The notes under the pieces are model-generated. The model saw only the letters and a list, made by a program, of their open reading frames with translations, was not told the DNA's origin and made no database searches. 64,000 nt of DNA, taken from positions 124,001 to 188,000 of the forward strand of contig JAFTSH010000001.1 in assembly GCA_017467405.1 (NCBI GenBank), in the 5' to 3' direction. The first letter of the stretch is position 1, and every line of letters begins with the position of its first letter. Made by a program: the position numbers and the translations under genes. Shown in pieces: positions 15,885 to 24,609 of the stretch. The DNA comes from Clostridia bacterium. GTDB lineage: Bacteria > Bacillota > Clostridia > Oscillospirales > Acutalibacteraceae.

Positions 15885-17249
15885 TTATTTCGTCCCGAAT
15901 TCGTCTTTCAGGAGGATCAGCTTTTCGGAAAGGTCGTCTGCGCCGAGATAGACTATCACCGTGCTGCCGTCCTCGGCGGTGCATGTCATTTCCCAGCAGA
16001 CCTTTTCGGCGAGGGCGACGGTGGGGACGGTGGTGAGACGGAGGCTTTTGAGTCTGAGGGAGTCTGACAGCACCTTTGCCGCCTCTTCGCCAGTATATTT
16101 CGGCTCGTCGAATTCCCTCGTTTCGTGGTTCATGATATACTGCCGCGCGTCAAATCCTATTATCTCTCCGTCGTCGAGGGAGACCGAGACCTTTGCGGTA
16201 TCGGAATAGACGAGCACCCTGCCGCTTTTTGCGAAGGTAAGAGTACAGATGCCGTCGGCGGTGGTACGTTCTATTTCGGTCATATCTCCGAGGCCGTTCT
16301 TTGAGAGGAAGGCGAGGGCTTTTTGGGACGCCGCATCGGCACTTATCACGTTCTCCTCGGGGAAGGCGGTGTCCTTGATAAAGTAGACGGGGAAGCCGCC
16401 TTTTTTGGTGACGGTGACGTATACCGTGCCGTCTTCTGCCGTGAAGGCGTAGGAGCTGATGACGCCGTTTTCGTCGGCGACGCGCGTGAGGGCGGACTTG
16501 TCGCAGTCAAGCAGCTCTGCGGCCTGTCGGCGCGCCTCGTCCTCGTCGACCTCGTCGGCGTTTTCAAGCATGGCGGCGGTGGGGTTGATGATATTTTCGG
16601 AATAGTTTCCCTCGTAGATCAGGGATTCGTGGGAGGAGAGAAGCTCGTCTATTTCGGTCATATATCCGTAAAAGTCGGTATCCTCGCCGCCGTCGCCGTA
16701 GAGGATCTCGTGGGAGTCGGATTCCCAGGTACCGCCGTCGTTCATACCGTCCCTTATTTCGGATACCCTTGCCGAGAGCAGCGATGCGGTTTCAGCGAGG
16801 TTTTTCATATTGGTACGGTCTTTTTCGGTAAGCTCGTAGCCCGAGGCGACGTTTTTGCCGAGCAGCTCCATATATTCCGAGGACTGCGAAAGATATCGGT
16901 AGGTATTGTCGAGGTTGATGCTGCCCGTCGGCATCTGGGTTATACAGGCCTTTGCGTAGCCGCCCGATTCGTATATCCGTGCGGCGAGTGTGCCGAAGCC
17001 CTCGGGGGTAGAGGAATAGGCGCTTTTTCTGAAGGCGAGATTCATTTCCTCAAGGTGCAGCGAAAGCTCGTAAAGGGACTGCTCGCAACTGTACCTGAGC
17101 TGGCGTCGGTAGCGCACCGAATCGCGGTACTGCATTATTCCCCAGACCGCCAGCACCACCATTGCCGCCGTTACGAAGGAGGCGGTTATTACCAACATTC
17201 TTGTCTTTCCGTGTGTTTTTGAAAATCTTATCGGTTGCATTTTTTTCAC
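15885..17249 (-). CDS. ypeB: Germination protein YpeB
   Basis: 454 aa, the usual YpeB length. An N-terminal membrane helix (about 19-42) is followed by a helical region containing the YpeB-type phrases LEEMNLAFRKSAYS and YRYLSQSSEYMELLG. The C-terminal half carries PepSY-like repeats (ALAFLSKNGLGDM...; AAKVLSDSLRLKSLRL). In Bacillus and Clostridia YpeB lies in the spore inner-membrane/coat compartment and stabilises the cortex-lytic enzyme SleB. Here it is a single gene, divergent from nifS, with its own terminator and no sleB beside it. It marks the organism as a spore former. No clear forespore promoter could be assigned. Confidence 0.9.
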   Translation of the reverse strand: MKKMQPIRFSKTHGKTRMLVITASFVTAAMVVLAVWGIMQYRDSVRYRRQLRYSCEQSLYELSLHLEEMNLAFRKSAYSSTPEGFGTLAARIYESGGYAKACITQMPTGSINLDNTYRYLSQSSEYMELLGKNVASGYELTEKDRTNMKNLAETASLLSARVSEIRDGMNDGGTWESDSHEILYGDGGEDTDFYGYMTEIDELLSSHESLIYEGNYSENIINPTAAMLENADEVDEDEARRQAAELLDCDKSALTRVADENGVISSYAFTAEDGTVYVTVTKKGGFPVYFIKDTAFPEENVISADAASQKALAFLSKNGLGDMTEIERTTADGICTLTFAKSGRVLVYSDTAKVSVSLDDGEIIGFDARQYIMNHETREFDEPKYTGEEAAKVLSDSLRLKSLRLTTVPTVALAEKVCWEMTCTAEDGSTVIVYLGADDLSEKLILLKDEFGTK

Positions 17250-17353
17250 CCGACGGTATTGTGTCCGCTTGCGTTCGGGTTATCCGCAAAGGATGATTTT
17301 TGACCGAAAATTTTCCGTTGATGTGAATATTTCGTTAAATTGAGCTCTCTCGC

Positions 17354-17382
17354 TTGAAGTTCGGAAGATTTTGATGTATAAT
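17354..17382 (+). promoter_or_regulatory. Sigma-A promoter of the nifS-thiI-cinA operon
   Basis: TTGAAG (17354-17359), 17-nt spacer, TATAAT (17377-17382), about 30 nt upstream of the start codon. Confidence 0.8.
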
Positions 17383-17414
17383 GCATTGAGTGATAATGTA
17401 GGTAGGTGTACCCA

Positions 17415-18554
17415 TTGGAGATCGTATATCTTGATAACAGCTCTACCACCGCCGTGATACCCGAGGCGGCCGAGGCCGTTATGCGCTGTATGACAGAAGA
17501 ATACGGAAATCCTTCTTCACTGCACGACGTCGGAATGAAGGCCTTCGTTACCCTCAAAGAGGCGAGGGAGACGGTAGCGTCCGCTCTTAAGGTCTCACCC
17601 GAAGAGGTGTTTTTCACCTCGGGAGGAACCGAGGGAAATAACATCGCCGTTTTCGGTACGGCCGAAAAGAACCGCCGCAAAAAGGGGCGCGTCGTCGTTT
17701 CGGCGGTTGAGCATCCTTGCGTGCTGGGGCCTGCACAGAAGCTCTCTGACAGCGGTTTTGAGGTAGTCACCGTACGCCCTGACAGCACGGGTAGAATCGG
17801 ACGGGAACAGCTTGAAGGGTACATAACCCCCGACACGGTGCTGGTTTCTCTTATGCTCGTAAACAACGAGACGGGCGCCGTTCAGGACGTCGCGGCCGCC
17901 GCGGCGCTGATAAAGGAAAAGGGTGCGCCGGCACTTCTTCACTGCGATGCGGTACAGGCCTTCGGAAAGCTCCCCGTCGAGCCGAGGAAGCTCGGGGTCG
18001 ATCTTCTGACGGTCAGCGCTCACAAGCTGCACGGCCCGAAGGGCGTCGGAGCTATATATATCCGCAAGGGTGTAAACCTCCCTGCGCGGATTTTCGGCGG
18101 TGGACAGGAAAAGGGGATGCGGTCCGGTACCGAACCGACAGAGCTCATTGCCGGCTTTGCCGCCGCTGTAAAGGCTCTGCCCGACACGGCACAGACCCTG
18201 TCACGGATAGGCTCGCTCAACGCAAGACTGCGCGAGGGGCTTTCTCAGATAGCGGGGGTAAGCGTCAATTCACCCGATGACGCACTGCCCTACGTGCTCA
18301 ATTTCTCGGTCGCCGGAATCCGCAGCGAGGTTCTCCTGCGTGCACTTTCGGCGGATGGGATATACGTTTCGGCCGGCTCGGCCTGCTCGAAGGGCAAACG
18401 GAGCCACGTACTGCTGGCGCAGGGACTTTCGCCCGAAAGGATCGACAGCGCCGTCAGGGTAAGTTTTTCAAGATTTTCGGTCGAGGGAGAGGTCGACAGG
18501 CTTCTCGAATCTCTGAAAAGAGCCTCGGCTTCACTGAAAAGAGGCAGAAGATGA
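17415..18554 (+). CDS. Cysteine desulfurase (NifS/IscS-like) feeding ThiI
   Basis: 379 aa from TTG 17415, placed 8 nt after GGTAGGTG and giving the canonical MEIVYLDNSSTT start. GTG 17406 would overlap the binding site. It is a PLP enzyme that releases sulfur from cysteine as an enzyme-bound persulfide. The PLP lysine is in SAHKLHGPKG, and the catalytic cysteine loop reads SAGSACSKGKRSHVL. It overlaps thiI by 4 nt (ATGA). This nifS-thiI coupling is known for the Gram-positive tRNA s4U pathway, so the desulfurase is probably the dedicated ThiI partner (NifZ-type) rather than a general Fe-S one. Confidence 0.95.
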   Translation: MEIVYLDNSSTTAVIPEAAEAVMRCMTEEYGNPSSLHDVGMKAFVTLKEARETVASALKVSPEEVFFTSGGTEGNNIAVFGTAEKNRRKKGRVVVSAVEHPCVLGPAQKLSDSGFEVVTVRPDSTGRIGREQLEGYITPDTVLVSLMLVNNETGAVQDVAAAAALIKEKGAPALLHCDAVQAFGKLPVEPRKLGVDLLTVSAHKLHGPKGVGAIYIRKGVNLPARIFGGGQEKGMRSGTEPTELIAGFAAAVKALPDTAQTLSRIGSLNARLREGLSQIAGVSVNSPDDALPYVLNFSVAGIRSEVLLRALSADGIYVSAGSACSKGKRSHVLLAQGLSPERIDSAVRVSFSRFSVEGEVDRLLESLKRASASLKRGRR

Positions 18555-19717
18555 AAGAGATCATTCTGATCAAAAACGGCGAGATCGCCCTCAAGGGGCT
18601 TAACCGTTCCGTTTTTGAGGATGCGCTGCAGAAGGCGCTCCGCCACAGACTGTCGAAGGCGGGCAGATTCAAGATTCGCCGCGCACAGTCCACGATGTTC
18701 GTCGAGCCGCAGGACGACGGCTGTGACATGGATCTTGCCGCCGAGGCGGTGGGCAAGGTGTTCGGTATCGTGGCGTATTCTCGTGCCGCGGTGTGCGAAA
18801 AGGATATGGACGTGATCTGCACCACGGCGGTCGACTATCTTGCCGATCAGCTGAGGAGTGCCAAGACCTTCAAGGTGGTCGCAAAGCGTTCGGACAAATC
18901 CTTCCCGCTCGGCTCTCCCGAGATATCGGCCGAGCTCGGCGGCTACATACTTTCGAAATTTCCGCACCTTAAGGTCGACGTTCACGACCCCGAGGTGACC
19001 GTTGCGGCAGAGATACGCGATTTTGCCGCCTACGTCAGGGCAGGTCAGCTCAAGGGAGCGGGCGGAATCCCCGTAGGCACCGGAGGAAAGGCCGCCATAC
19101 TCATCTCGGGCGGAATAGATTCACCCGTTGCCGCCTGGATGATGGCAAAGAGGGGAATGCAGCTTACGGCGATACACTTCGCTTCTCCCCCTTACACGGG
19201 CCCTCAGGCCGAGGCCAAGGTGCGCGACCTTCTCAAAAAGGTGTCGGAGTACAGCGGTGAGATAAGATTCTGTATCGTTCCCTTTACCAGGATACAGGAG
19301 GCCATCGCAGACAACTGTCAGGAGGAGTATTTCACCATTATAATGCGCCGCTTTATGATGAGGATCAGCGAGCGGATTGCAAGGCGAAACAAATGCTCGG
19401 CTCTCATTACGGGCGAAAGCCTCGGACAGGTTGCGAGCCAGACGGTCGGCGGACTCGTCTGCACCGATGCCGTTTGCAATATGCCGGTCTTCAGACCCCT
19501 GATCGGCATGGATAAGGAAGAGATCATTGTGCGTTCCCGCGAGATCGGGACCTTTGATATATCAATACTGCCCTACGAGGATTGCTGTACGGTATTTACC
19601 CCGAAGCATCCGCGCACGAAGCCCCTGCTTGACAAGGTGGAGGCGGCAGAGGCCGCCCTTGATATCGAGGCGCTGGTCGAAGAAGCGGCTGAAAATGCCC
19701 TTTTTGAATCAATTTGA
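18551..19717 (+). CDS. thiI: tRNA 4-thiouridine synthase ThiI
   Basis: 388 aa. N-terminal ferredoxin-like/THUMP region (about 1-165), then the PP-loop ATPase domain with the signature SGGIDSPVA (near residue 182). It adenylates U8 of tRNA and exchanges the oxygen for sulfur delivered by the desulfurase. The rhodanese domain of the enterobacterial enzyme is absent, as usual in Firmicutes. It is translationally coupled to the desulfurase upstream and 17 nt before the CinA-sortase fusion start. Confidence 0.95.
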   Translation: MKEIILIKNGEIALKGLNRSVFEDALQKALRHRLSKAGRFKIRRAQSTMFVEPQDDGCDMDLAAEAVGKVFGIVAYSRAAVCEKDMDVICTTAVDYLADQLRSAKTFKVVAKRSDKSFPLGSPEISAELGGYILSKFPHLKVDVHDPEVTVAAEIRDFAAYVRAGQLKGAGGIPVGTGGKAAILISGGIDSPVAAWMMAKRGMQLTAIHFASPPYTGPQAEAKVRDLLKKVSEYSGEIRFCIVPFTRIQEAIADNCQEEYFTIIMRRFMMRISERIARRNKCSALITGESLGQVASQTVGGLVCTDAVCNMPVFRPLIGMDKEEIIVRSREIGTFDISILPYEDCCTVFTPKHPRTKPLLDKVEAAEAALDIEALVEEAAENALFESI

Positions 19718-19734
19718 CAGGAGGAACCGAAAAA

Positions 19735-22700
19735 ATGAAGGCTGAAATAATTTCGGTAGGTAATGAAGTACTGTCCGGTTTTGTAGTCAATACCGATACG
19801 AGTTACCTTTCCAAGAAGCTCTTTGAAATGGGCTTTGAGGTTAATTTTCATACGGTCGTGCCCGACGAACGCAAGAGGATACAGGCGGCGCTTCGCTCGG
19901 CTGTTTCCAGAAGCCAGGTAATCATCTTTACCGGCGGCCTCGGACCCACGCCCGACGACATCACCCGTGAGGCGGTATCGTCGGCGGTCGGTCTTGAGCT
20001 GGTCAGGGACGACGAGGTGCTGGCGGGCATCAAGAGATATTTTAAGGATTCGGGCCGCAGCTTCCCCAAGGCTAACGAGAAACAGGCCTATTTCCCCGAG
20101 GGTGCGGTCGTGTTCCCCAACAGAAAGGGTACCGCCGCAGGCTTTGCGATAAGTGCGGGCTCGCAGCATATCCTGCTGCTCCCCGGACCTCCCGCCGAGC
20201 TCAGGGCTGTTTTTGAGGACGGCGCAGAGGAATACCTTTCCGAATTCCTAGACATGGCCTCCGTTACGAGGACGGTCAACGTCTTCGGAATCGGCGAAAG
20301 CCACGTGTGCGAGAAGATCTCCAAGTACCTCAAGAAGGACAATCCTTACGTTGCGACCTACGTTGCCGGGGGAGAGGTACAGGTCAGGGTCACCGCCCGT
20401 GACCGCGACCGCCGCGAGGCTCAGCGCAAGTGCGTGTTCGTTTCCAGAGATATCGCCAAGATACTCGGAGACAACGCCTACGGAATAGACTCCGAGGGAA
20501 TAGAGCACAGCGTGGTTGAGCTGCTGCTCAAGAACGGCATGACCATTGCTACCGCAGAGTCCTGCACCGCCGGACTCGTTTCCAAGAGGATAACCGACGT
20601 TCCGGGTGCTTCTTCTGTATTCAGGATGGGCACCGTCGCCTACTCGGACGAGGTCAAGATGCGCGAGCTGTTCGTAAGACCCGAGACCATCGAAGAGTTT
20701 TCAGCCGTCAGCGGCGAGACCGCCAAGGAGATGGCAATGGGCATCAAGCAGGTGTCGGGTGCCAACATCGGCATCTCGGTTACCGGAGTTGCCGGACCCG
20801 AAAGCGACAACAGGGGAAATCCCGTGGGACTCGTTTTCGTTTCGATGACCGACGGAAAGCGTTTCTGGACCCGTAAGCTCAACATCGTTTCGGGCGGACA
20901 GAGCCGCGAGCACATCAGAAACCTCGCCGCCTCCAACGCGCTCGATCTTGCAAGACGTTATCTTGCCGCACTTCCCGACTTCCCCGACGGATACGAGGAG
21001 GTTGAGGAGGGTGATATTCCCGTAACGACCGAAAATCCGATTCCCGTTTCACCCGCAGCTGAGTTTGACGCTGCTGCGTTTGCGGCCGCCTTTGCCGTCG
21101 CAGACAGCGAAAGCAGGTCTCAGCCCGTTGCCGAAAAGACTGCGGCGGGAGCAGCAGGTGCCGCTGCGGTGACTTCGTTTACCGATATTTCTTCCGATTC
21201 GAGCGTTGATTTTGATAATAAGGCAACCGAGGCCTTGTCTGAAAACGGAGAGGAGTCCTCCTTCAGCTTTGCCGACGATATCTTTGCACGTCTTAATCTT
21301 CCCGAGGATAATACCGAAGAGGAAAAGGATGAGAAGGACGACAACGTTCTTATGTCGAGCAGCGGTGCCGTTGCGGCAGACGTATTCAGCCCGCGCGATA
21401 ACAGCATGACCCGCGAGCTTTTCGACAACGCCTTCCCCGAGGAGGGTGCCGCCGTTACGGATGAGAACAACGATCAGGTGAACACTTCTTCACGAAAGGT
21501 CGTTTCAAAGGCAAACCAGAAAAAAGGCTTTATAAAGACCGTGTTCCCCTGCAAGGGAGACAGCGTTTTTGATATTATCAGAAAGAGCATTCTTCTCCTT
21601 GCGGCGGTTGCGCTTATCGTTTGCCTCGTCATACTTGCCGTTTACTTTACCGGTACGGCAAAGAACGCCATGGTCGAGAACGATATCAAGGAGCTGTACG
21701 GTAACGGTGACAGCGTCGACCTCGAGGCGATCGGCTTCCCGTCGGGCGCAAACGCTACCGACTTCGCCGCTCTCTATGCCGAAAACAAGGATACCGTCGG
21801 CTGGATAAAGGTCAGCAATACCAAGGTCGATAACGTAGTCGTCAAGGGCGAAAACAACGACTATTACCTCAAGCATACCTTCTATAAGAAGTACAACGAT
21901 CACGGTACCGTATTTATGGACTACCGTTGCAACTTCGATCTTTACAACCGTTCGCAGAACCTCGTTATCTACGGACACCACATGAACGACGGAAGTATGT
22001 TTGCTTCGCTCAAAAATCTGAGGTCCCTCAAAAACTTCAAGAAGAGCAACCTCGTATACTTCAACAACCTCTATTCAAACGATACCTACGAGATATTCGC
22101 GGTAATAATCACGAACGACGATTCGGCGGACGACGACGGCTACCGCTTTGAGTACAACAAGGTGTACTTCTCGAGTGACGCCGACTTCAACGATCATATC
22201 GCACGTCTTAAGGAACGTTCGATCTACGAGACCGGAATAGAGGTCACTCCCGACGACGAGCTTATCACACTCGTTACCTGCATCTACGACTTCAACGAGG
22301 CTCGCCTCGTTATGGTCGGCAGAAAGTTGCGTGAGGGTGACAGTCCCGTTTCAACGGCGAACTTCACCAGAAAGAGCGATAAGAAGGTCGTTTATCCGCA
22401 GGCCTGGTACGACAAGAACGGCGGCAAGAAGCCTGCCAACGCTCTGCCCGACGGATTTGTGGATGACAGCACCTCTTCGGAGCCCACCTCGTCCGATAAC
22501 ACCACCTCGGATACCACTACCTCAACGCAGACTCCGGGCGGCAATAATAACAATAACAACAACAATACCACCTCCACACAGCAGCCCGTGACGTCGGGAA
22601 ATAACTCGCAGACACAGTCGGGTGATCCGTCAGATACGCCATCGCAGAATCCGTCGGTTCCCGATTCGAGTGAAAACGTCAGCGGCGGTTCGGACGGTGA

Positions 22701-22860
22701 CAGTTCGGGCGGCTCCGGCTCAGACAGTTCGGGCGGCTCGGGCGGTGACAGCTCGGGTGGCTCCGGCGGCGACAGCTCAAGCGGCTCGGGCAGTGAGACC
22801 CAGGGTGGCGGAAATTCAGGCGGCTCCGGCGGTGAGACCCCGAATACCTCCAACCCGTGA
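19735..22860 (+). CDS. CinA (NMN deamidase-type) fused to a membrane-anchored class B sortase
   Basis: 1041 aa. ATG 19735 has AGGAGGA 9 nt upstream. Residues 1-165 are a MoCF/CinA N-domain (TGGLGPTPDDITREAV intact). About 250-412 is the CinA C-domain/PncC deamidase (TAESCTAG, AYSDEVK, SREHIR). About 415-600 is an Ala/Ser/acidic linker. A single TM helix spans about 617-640. About 655-880 is a class B sortase with His748/749 in YGHHMNDG, Cys849 in LVTCIYD and Arg857. The tail to 1041 is Ser/Thr/Asn and SGG-rich. Predicted topology: CinA inside, sortase outside. Each half has its full catalytic set. CinA is normally ~415 aa and sortase B ~250-350 aa, and I know of no standard fusion. The sequence is continuous, with no internal stop or ribosome binding site seen at the junction. 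Confidence 0.9.
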   Translation: MKAEIISVGNEVLSGFVVNTDTSYLSKKLFEMGFEVNFHTVVPDERKRIQAALRSAVSRSQVIIFTGGLGPTPDDITREAVSSAVGLELVRDDEVLAGIKRYFKDSGRSFPKANEKQAYFPEGAVVFPNRKGTAAGFAISAGSQHILLLPGPPAELRAVFEDGAEEYLSEFLDMASVTRTVNVFGIGESHVCEKISKYLKKDNPYVATYVAGGEVQVRVTARDRDRREAQRKCVFVSRDIAKILGDNAYGIDSEGIEHSVVELLLKNGMTIATAESCTAGLVSKRITDVPGASSVFRMGTVAYSDEVKMRELFVRPETIEEFSAVSGETAKEMAMGIKQVSGANIGISVTGVAGPESDNRGNPVGLVFVSMTDGKRFWTRKLNIVSGGQSREHIRNLAASNALDLARRYLAALPDFPDGYEEVEEGDIPVTTENPIPVSPAAEFDAAAFAAAFAVADSESRSQPVAEKTAAGAAGAAAVTSFTDISSDSSVDFDNKATEALSENGEESSFSFADDIFARLNLPEDNTEEEKDEKDDNVLMSSSGAVAADVFSPRDNSMTRELFDNAFPEEGAAVTDENNDQVNTSSRKVVSKANQKKGFIKTVFPCKGDSVFDIIRKSILLLAAVALIVCLVILAVYFTGTAKNAMVENDIKELYGNGDSVDLEAIGFPSGANATDFAALYAENKDTVGWIKVSNTKVDNVVVKGENNDYYLKHTFYKKYNDHGTVFMDYRCNFDLYNRSQNLVIYGHHMNDGSMFASLKNLRSLKNFKKSNLVYFNNLYSNDTYEIFAVIITNDDSADDDGYRFEYNKVYFSSDADFNDHIARLKERSIYETGIEVTPDDELITLVTCIYDFNEARLVMVGRKLREGDSPVSTANFTRKSDKKVVYPQAWYDKNGGKKPANALPDGFVDDSTSSEPTSSDNTTSDTTTSTQTPGGNNNNNNNNTTSTQQPVTSGNNSQTQSGDPSDTPSQNPSVPDSSENVSGGSDGDSSGGSGSDSSGGSGGDSSGGSGGDSSSGSGSETQGGGNSGGSGGETPNTSNP
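22674..22830 (+). repeat. SGG/DSSGG tandem coding repeats
   Basis: Imperfect repeats of about 18 nt (GACAGTTCGGGCGGCTCC-type) encode (D/S)SSGGSG units in the extracellular tail of the CinA-sortase protein. They follow a Thr/Ser/Asn-rich stretch with an eight-Asn run. This tail is probably cell-wall-spanning and prone to length variation. Confidence 0.8.
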
Positions 22861-22914
22861 GGAAATTCCCCGCAAAAATTTGCGGGAGATCACCTGAAAC
22901 AGAGGTGAAAGAAA

Positions 22915-24609
22915 ATGTTTTTTGACATTCTTTACGTTGGCTGTCAGCGCTTCAACCGTGCGTGGGAGCCGCTGACGGCGGACGGACATACACTGCGCAG
23001 ATCGGCAGAGGTCAACACCGTGAGGGAGTTTTACTCGGCCTTCTCGTCGGCTGCGCAGAACAGCCACGTTATCATCACGGTCGGCTCAACACAGCTGGTC
23101 AATGCCGCTGCGTTGATAAACTCGGCTCTCGGACTGCCCGACGAGGAGGAGCCTGGAAGCTTTCCCGCCTCTGCCGCTGTTTACAGCGAGGGAGGTCAGG
23201 GTGAGTTCGGCGTGCTTGCACAGGGCAACCAGTGCATCGTAATGATCCCGTCGGAGCACAGTGACATCGGTGATGCCTGTGACTTTATAAGAAAAAAATA
23301 CGAGAAGACTCAGGCGGCTACCGCATCGAGCGGTGAATGGTCGACCGAGGAGCTTGCTGCGGTAGGTGCCGCTTCGGTTTCTTCGTCTCAGCAGATCACG
23401 AGGGAGAACATCTCCTCCGTTTCTGCGGCCGCTCCCGTCGGCGCTGGAGCAATCACCGTCACCGAGCTTTCAAGCGATACGGCAGAGGTGCCGACGGTGC
23501 AGATCGAGGAGGTTTCGGCCATTTCGGATGCCGATCTGCTCGATGCCGACCGCGCAAGAAAGAAAAAGAAGACCCGAAAGCGTTTAAGGAGTATTTTCCT
23601 CACGGCGGCACTCGCCCTGACGCTTGCCGTCAGTCTTATTGCGGGATATTTCGTTATGTACATACCCGTGCACTGCGACAGCGTTTACAGCACCGCGCGA
23701 AGCCTTTACGGAAGCGCCGGAAGCGGTGCGATGCCGAACGAGATGCTCTCGAAGTTCGGTGCGCTTTACGACGTCAACAAGGACGTTTCGGGTTGGCTGA
23801 TCTTCTCAAACACCAACATAAACTATCCCGTGGTGCGCCTCAGCGAGGAAAACGGCGAGGAATACTACGCCTCGCACCTTTACAACGGCGACTCGAGCAA
23901 ATACGGCTCCCTCTGGTTTGACGAGGATTACCGCTTCGGCGAGTACAACCGCAATACCGTAATCACGGGAAATAACACCAACGACGGCAGAATGCTCAGC
24001 GATCTTGAGCTTTATACCGATATCGAGCACTATGCAGGCTCGCCCGTAATTTCAATGGATACGGTCTACGCTGCCGCGTATTGGAAGATATTTGCCGTTA
24101 TGATCGTCGATCCCAAGGAGGTCGGCTTTGACGTAACCCGTAATACCTTCTTCGACGACAGCGCGTTTTCGAGCTTTATCGATCAGGCCAAGGCACGTTC
24201 GCTGATCGATACCACGGTTGACGTTACGGGAAGCGACGAGGTGCTTACCGTAATTACGGGCTATTCACCCGACCGAAGCTATTGCTTTGCCGTAATGGCG
24301 AGAAAGGTCAGAAGCCTTGAGAGCATCTCGGTCGACGTTTCGGGAGTGTGTCCCAATGAGGACGCCGTCTATCCAGAAAGCTGGACGGGTGACAGACTGG
24401 ATATAGAGTCCCTCACCTCTGAGCAGATGAACAGCATTATAAACATCGGCGAGGACGACGTTTTTGATCCCGACGACGTTTCTTCGACGGGCGGAATTCC
24501 CGCGGGTGTCGATAAGGATCAGCTCTACGAGTCGGACGTTCAGTACTACGACGACGAGGAAAACTTCGGTATGAACGATGACGACGAGGATTTTGATGAC
24601 GACGAATAG
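22915..24609 (+). CDS. Degenerate CinA-like domain plus catalytically dead sortase-like domain (pseudo-sortase)
   Basis: 564 aa; AGAGGTG precedes the ATG. It repeats the architecture of the upstream gene in reduced form. Residues 1-130 look like a decayed MoCF/CinA N-domain: DILYVGC, SHVIITVGS in place of the TGGLGPTPDD loop, and FGVLAQGNQCIVMIP. There is no CinA C-domain. A TM helix lies at about 226-250 and a sortase-B-like domain at about 262-470. The catalytic positions are all lost: GHHM is GNNT (Asn353/354), the Cys site is Gly449 (TVITGYS), and the Arg site is Cys457. An acidic run ends at TAG 24607. The same frame continues open into a SpoIID domain, so the true protein may be 920 aa. 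Confidence 0.85.
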   Translation: MFFDILYVGCQRFNRAWEPLTADGHTLRRSAEVNTVREFYSAFSSAAQNSHVIITVGSTQLVNAAALINSALGLPDEEEPGSFPASAAVYSEGGQGEFGVLAQGNQCIVMIPSEHSDIGDACDFIRKKYEKTQAATASSGEWSTEELAAVGAASVSSSQQITRENISSVSAAAPVGAGAITVTELSSDTAEVPTVQIEEVSAISDADLLDADRARKKKKTRKRLRSIFLTAALALTLAVSLIAGYFVMYIPVHCDSVYSTARSLYGSAGSGAMPNEMLSKFGALYDVNKDVSGWLIFSNTNINYPVVRLSEENGEEYYASHLYNGDSSKYGSLWFDEDYRFGEYNRNTVITGNNTNDGRMLSDLELYTDIEHYAGSPVISMDTVYAAAYWKIFAVMIVDPKEVGFDVTRNTFFDDSAFSSFIDQAKARSLIDTTVDVTGSDEVLTVITGYSPDRSYCFAVMARKVRSLESISVDVSGVCPNEDAVYPESWTGDRLDIESLTSEQMNSIINIGEDDVFDPDDVSSTGGIPAGVDKDQLYESDVQYYDDEENFGMNDDDEDFDDDE

